From: Bacteroidota bacterium
GTDB lineage: Bacteria; Bacteroidota; Bacteroidia; NORP154
Length of the DNA: 64,000 nt
Assembly (NCBI GenBank): GCA_022572355.1
Contig: JACZWC010000019.1
Location: 1 to 64,000 of the forward strand
Direction of reading: 5' to 3'
The notes under the pieces are model-generated. The model made no database searches. It was not told the DNA's origin and worked only from the letters and a program-made list of their open reading frames with translations. The position numbers were made by a program, and so were the translations under genes. This document shows positions 61,765 to 64,000 of the stretch, in pieces. Each line of letters opens with the position of its first letter. The stretch's first letter is position 1.

Positions 61765-62547
61765 TTAAAATGATACATTAATAGACATTCGCTGGGTATA
61801 GTATCCATCAATGGCCTCGTTAGAATACCCCAAATGTACAGATTTACTTTGTTTCGAATTATTTGAACTACCAGATTTTTTAAACATCAAGGAATAGATC
61901 AAAAGATCAGCAGCCCACACCACCACCCCGCTCACAAACAAAATGGTAGATAGCTGCTTTTGTGATTCAGCCTTACTGTAAAAATTGTCTCGATCTGAAA
62001 TATCTTGTGACAGTAAGTAAGAATCATAGCTGGCTGCAGCTTTGCTGTTCATCATTAATGATCCGATCATACAGCCATAACTAACCGCTCCTACTGCCAG
62101 CCATACTTTGTTAGAACGCATTTTAGCGTTTCCTACACCGGGGTATAAAGCTGAATACATCAACCACTTTCCCATACTTGCATCTGCAGTAACCGCGTCA
62201 CCGTCCCTGGAACTGGCACTGCCAGTAGAGCTGGCGAACACCTGGATGTAAATGTCGTTGTTGAGATAAACCCCGTCTTTTTTTGGATTCCAGACGATCT
62301 TTTTATGATCTCCTCCGGCTACATTTTCCCCAACAGCTCCAGTTAGCGACTCCGCCTTCAGCTCATTCTCCTGGGCCGTATAGACCTTTACCCAGATTTT
62401 GAACATCTCATCCGGTTGGTGCTTAACTATGTCATAGGTGATGATTATCTCATTATTAACGAGTTCAAAGTTGACGTTTTTTATTTGCGCTTTGGTTTTT
62501 TGGGCAAAACTGGAAGTTATAGTGAACAGGCTCAGAACTATCGTCAT
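61765..62547 (-). CDS. Exported/membrane protein encoded with the caspase
   Basis: 260 residues if started at ATG 62547 (MTIVLSLFTITSSFAQ). An in-frame ATG at 62676 would add 43 residues, but these are read through a REP-like inverted repeat. About 15-110 is a beta-rich domain (IKNVNFELVNNEIIITYDI ... IYIQVFASS); two or three hydrophobic spans lie at about 130-185 and 210-230, followed by a Ser-rich tail. Similar beta-domain plus membrane proteins are seen next to caspases in Bacteroidota. Function unknown. The n-region of the short signal lacks a charge, leaving the start uncertain. Confidence 0.6.
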   Translation of the reverse strand: MTIVLSLFTITSSFAQKTKAQIKNVNFELVNNEIIITYDIVKHQPDEMFKIWVKVYTAQENELKAESLTGAVGENVAGGDHKKIVWNPKKDGVYLNNDIYIQVFASSTGSASSRDGDAVTADASMGKWLMYSALYPGVGNAKMRSNKVWLAVGAVSYGCMIGSLMMNSKAAASYDSYLLSQDISDRDNFYSKAESQKQLSTILFVSGVVVWAADLLIYSLMFKKSGSSNNSKQSKSVHLGYSNEAIDGYYTQRMSINVSF

Positions 62548-62658
62548 TCCAACTGTAGCAAGGAAATGTATTGATCTTACCCTGGTACAAGTTAAGGCGT
62601 ACACCCACTTGTGCCCAATATGGTTCATAAGTAGATTCCTCACATTGTTCAGCATGAC
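62542..62658. repeat. REP-like inverted pair at the 5' end of the membrane-protein gene
   Basis: TCATTCCAACTGTAGCAAGG (from 62543) and TAGATTCC...TTCAGCATGACA (62631-62658) are of the GTCATnCnnA...GCAAGGAATCTA type common as dispersed pairs in Bacteroidota. They cover the presumed promoter and N-terminal codons of the neighbouring gene. Confidence 0.5.
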
Positions 62659-62699
62659 AGTTTTTTCGCGGTTCACTTTTTCTATTTATCCAATTGTTC

Positions 62700-63998
62700 T
62701 TAATGCACCACACAAACCAGGTCAGGATCACCGCCACTCCTGTAAAAATCACCAACAACAAGCCCGCCAACAAGAGCCGCCGCATTGTTTGCATATATTA
62801 ACAGCCCGACAACTGCAAGTCTAGAATTTGGACTTGTAGTCCCAATACCGAGGTTACCTCCCGCAGTTAATGACATTACGGTGCCGACAACATTCCAAGA
62901 AAAATCCAATCGATTCGAGTTAGAATTAGTACCAGCATGAAAATAATTAAGTCCAAATTGTTCTCTGGCGGCACTGCGTTTACCAATAGCTATACCAGTA
63001 TTTTGCCCGACACCAAGCCCAGTACTAAAATATCTTGCCAACACAGTGTTACCGATAAAATCCGTTTCAACCTGGAAGGTGTTATATTGAATGGTTGATT
63101 TAATGTGCAATAAATGGCCCGGATTCGTCTCGCCAATGCCGACGCTGCCTTGAAAATATGCTGTTGACAATCCTCCGATTGTAGGTCTGTTTTTTAACCA
63201 GAAATCCACACCCGAATTTTCATCCTGAACAAAAATTGGATAAACAACACCCCCATCGTTATCATAACCCTCAATAAGCAACTTATATCCTCCACCAGCA
63301 TTTGCAGCTGAATTGTGTAGCCCGCTTATCCGTAATTGTACTCCAGTAGTGATGTCACCGGCTCCTCCTGAATTCCATCTCCCAAGAGACAATTGGGCGT
63401 TTGGTGCTGTTGTGCCGATGCCAACATTGCCCGTTGTATCAACAGTCACGCGATGCGTACTAGATGTCATATCGTAGATGTAATAATTGGAACTGCCATC
63501 GCCAATTCCGCGACCGACTGTCCAGTAATCCGTACCACCTGCAGAATATAGAATTCCCGCTGAGTTACTTGTTGTGCCCCCTTGAATTTGTATAGTAGTC
63601 GCGCTGCTTGATTTGACATCCAATTTAACCCCAGGACTCGTAGTGCCGATGCCGACATTTCCATTACTCAAAAGAGTCATCACATTCGCATCGGTGAAAG
63701 CACCATGTGTAAGATCAATGTCAAGACGTGTACGGGAATTGGTACCATTATCCTCATAACGAGAAAGTTTAAATGTGGCCATTGCCCCAAATGCGTTAGT
63801 AGCACTGCCCTGGCGTCCGAGATAGAGTACATCCTGAGGGTCGTTAAGTACGATGTCCGAGGTAGGCGTTTGGTGTACCACCATTAGAGCATCACCATCG
63901 TAGACACGAGAGTTGTCATCAATGATCTTAGCATTGATATGCAGTTTAGTAGATGGACTCGCTGTACCGATGCCGACGTTGCCATTAGGAAATTTGAC
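62700..63998 (-). CDS. Tail-fibre-like repeat protein (5' end beyond the window)
   Basis: At least 432 residues; the frame is open to the right edge. It contains five copies of G(N/S)VGIGTTSPxxxLxV-type segments, spaced 45-95 residues, as in phage tail-fibre and Bacteroidota surface proteins that fold into trimeric beta-helices. The end ANNAAALVGGLVVGDFYRSGGDPDLVCVVH is a recurring terminus of this family. No T9SS domain is present. It may be a surface filament or a phage/contractile-system fibre. Caspase-pair genes follow in the same direction after 24 bp or more. Confidence 0.75.
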   Translation of the reverse strand, partial: VKFPNGNVGIGTASPSTKLHINAKIIDDNSRVYDGDALMVVHQTPTSDIVLNDPQDVLYLGRQGSATNAFGAMATFKLSRYEDNGTNSRTRLDIDLTHGAFTDANVMTLLSNGNVGIGTTSPGVKLDVKSSSATTIQIQGGTTSNSAGILYSAGGTDYWTVGRGIGDGSSNYYIYDMTSSTHRVTVDTTGNVGIGTTAPNAQLSLGRWNSGGAGDITTGVQLRISGLHNSAANAGGGYKLLIEGYDNDGGVVYPIFVQDENSGVDFWLKNRPTIGGLSTAYFQGSVGIGETNPGHLLHIKSTIQYNTFQVETDFIGNTVLARYFSTGLGVGQNTGIAIGKRSAAREQFGLNYFHAGTNSNSNRLDFSWNVVGTVMSLTAGGNLGIGTTSPNSRLAVVGLLIYANNAAALVGGLVVGDFYRSGGDPDLVCVVH

Positions 63999-64000
63999 AT

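Noticed and set aside
62465-62794. 109-residue minus-strand ORF with a membrane-like N-terminus
   Set aside because: It overlaps the tail-fibre gene end and the membrane-protein gene in another frame, through the REP-like repeat; no coding signature.

Overview
The window comes from a member of the Bacteroidota (Cytophagales/Flavobacteriales-like; not resolved further). Indicators are at least seven secreted proteins or remnants with type IX secretion (T9SS) C-terminal sorting domains of both the type A and the gliding-associated type B form, PKD-rich adhesin-like proteins, SiaB/SiaC regulators, TAnnTTTG-type -7 promoter boxes, scarce Shine-Dalgarno sequences and AT-rich DNA. No rRNA, tRNA or CRISPR array was seen.

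Positions 1-12,470 are an accessory region. It opens with the right end of an IS3-family element that truncates a type I restriction hsdR gene. From about 2,990 to 12,465 there is a series of integron-like gene cassettes. Each begins with GTT plus a short box whose exact or near-exact reverse complement lies at the end of the same cassette, next to long imperfect hairpins (attC-like sites). No integrase gene is visible. Cassette genes are a small membrane protein, an M14-like lipoprotein, an orphan lipoprotein, a three-gene D-amino-acid set (DUF1611, alanine/ornithine-racemase-like, VanX-like dipeptidase) and a lipoprotein with a TonB-C-like end. A T9SS esterase, a T9SS tail remnant and a dead IS1182-like transposase bracketed by a perfect 35-bp inverted repeat interrupt the series.

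Positions 12,671-28,140 hold truA, an ABC exporter and a striking signalling/transport locus: an adenylyl cyclase-HD fusion in an apparent operon with a CPA1 Na+/H+ antiporter that carries a cyclic-nucleotide-binding domain, divergent from a DUF1538 permease and a protein made of three PII-like domains. A lipoprotein amidohydrolase, an orphan HigA beside a decayed HigB, and uvrA follow.

Positions 28,283-43,834 are mostly housekeeping: a propeller T9SS protein, an ECF-type sigma factor, a GIY-YIG protein bracketed by REP-like repeats, nth, acylphosphatase, bcp, recA, a TPR lipoprotein, a DUF218 protein, the thrS-infC-rpmI-rplT operon (infC apparently starting at AUA), a SiaB kinase with two SiaC paralogues, a HAD phosphatase and a carboxyltransferase. 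Many intergenic gaps contain long palindromes.

Positions 43,897-64,000 are dominated by secreted and surface proteins: a frameshifted T9SS cargo gene and a fragment, a Gly-rich/PKD type B protein, an M43-like metalloprotease, an 1130-residue repeat protein, a 3'-truncated DEAD-box helicase joined to the tail of a paralogous aminotransferase, a Tat-exported aminotransferase, a subtilase, mpl, an MBL hydrolase, a PlsC-like acyltransferase, a caspase-like protease with a membrane-protein neighbour, and a tail-fibre-like protein that runs off the right edge.
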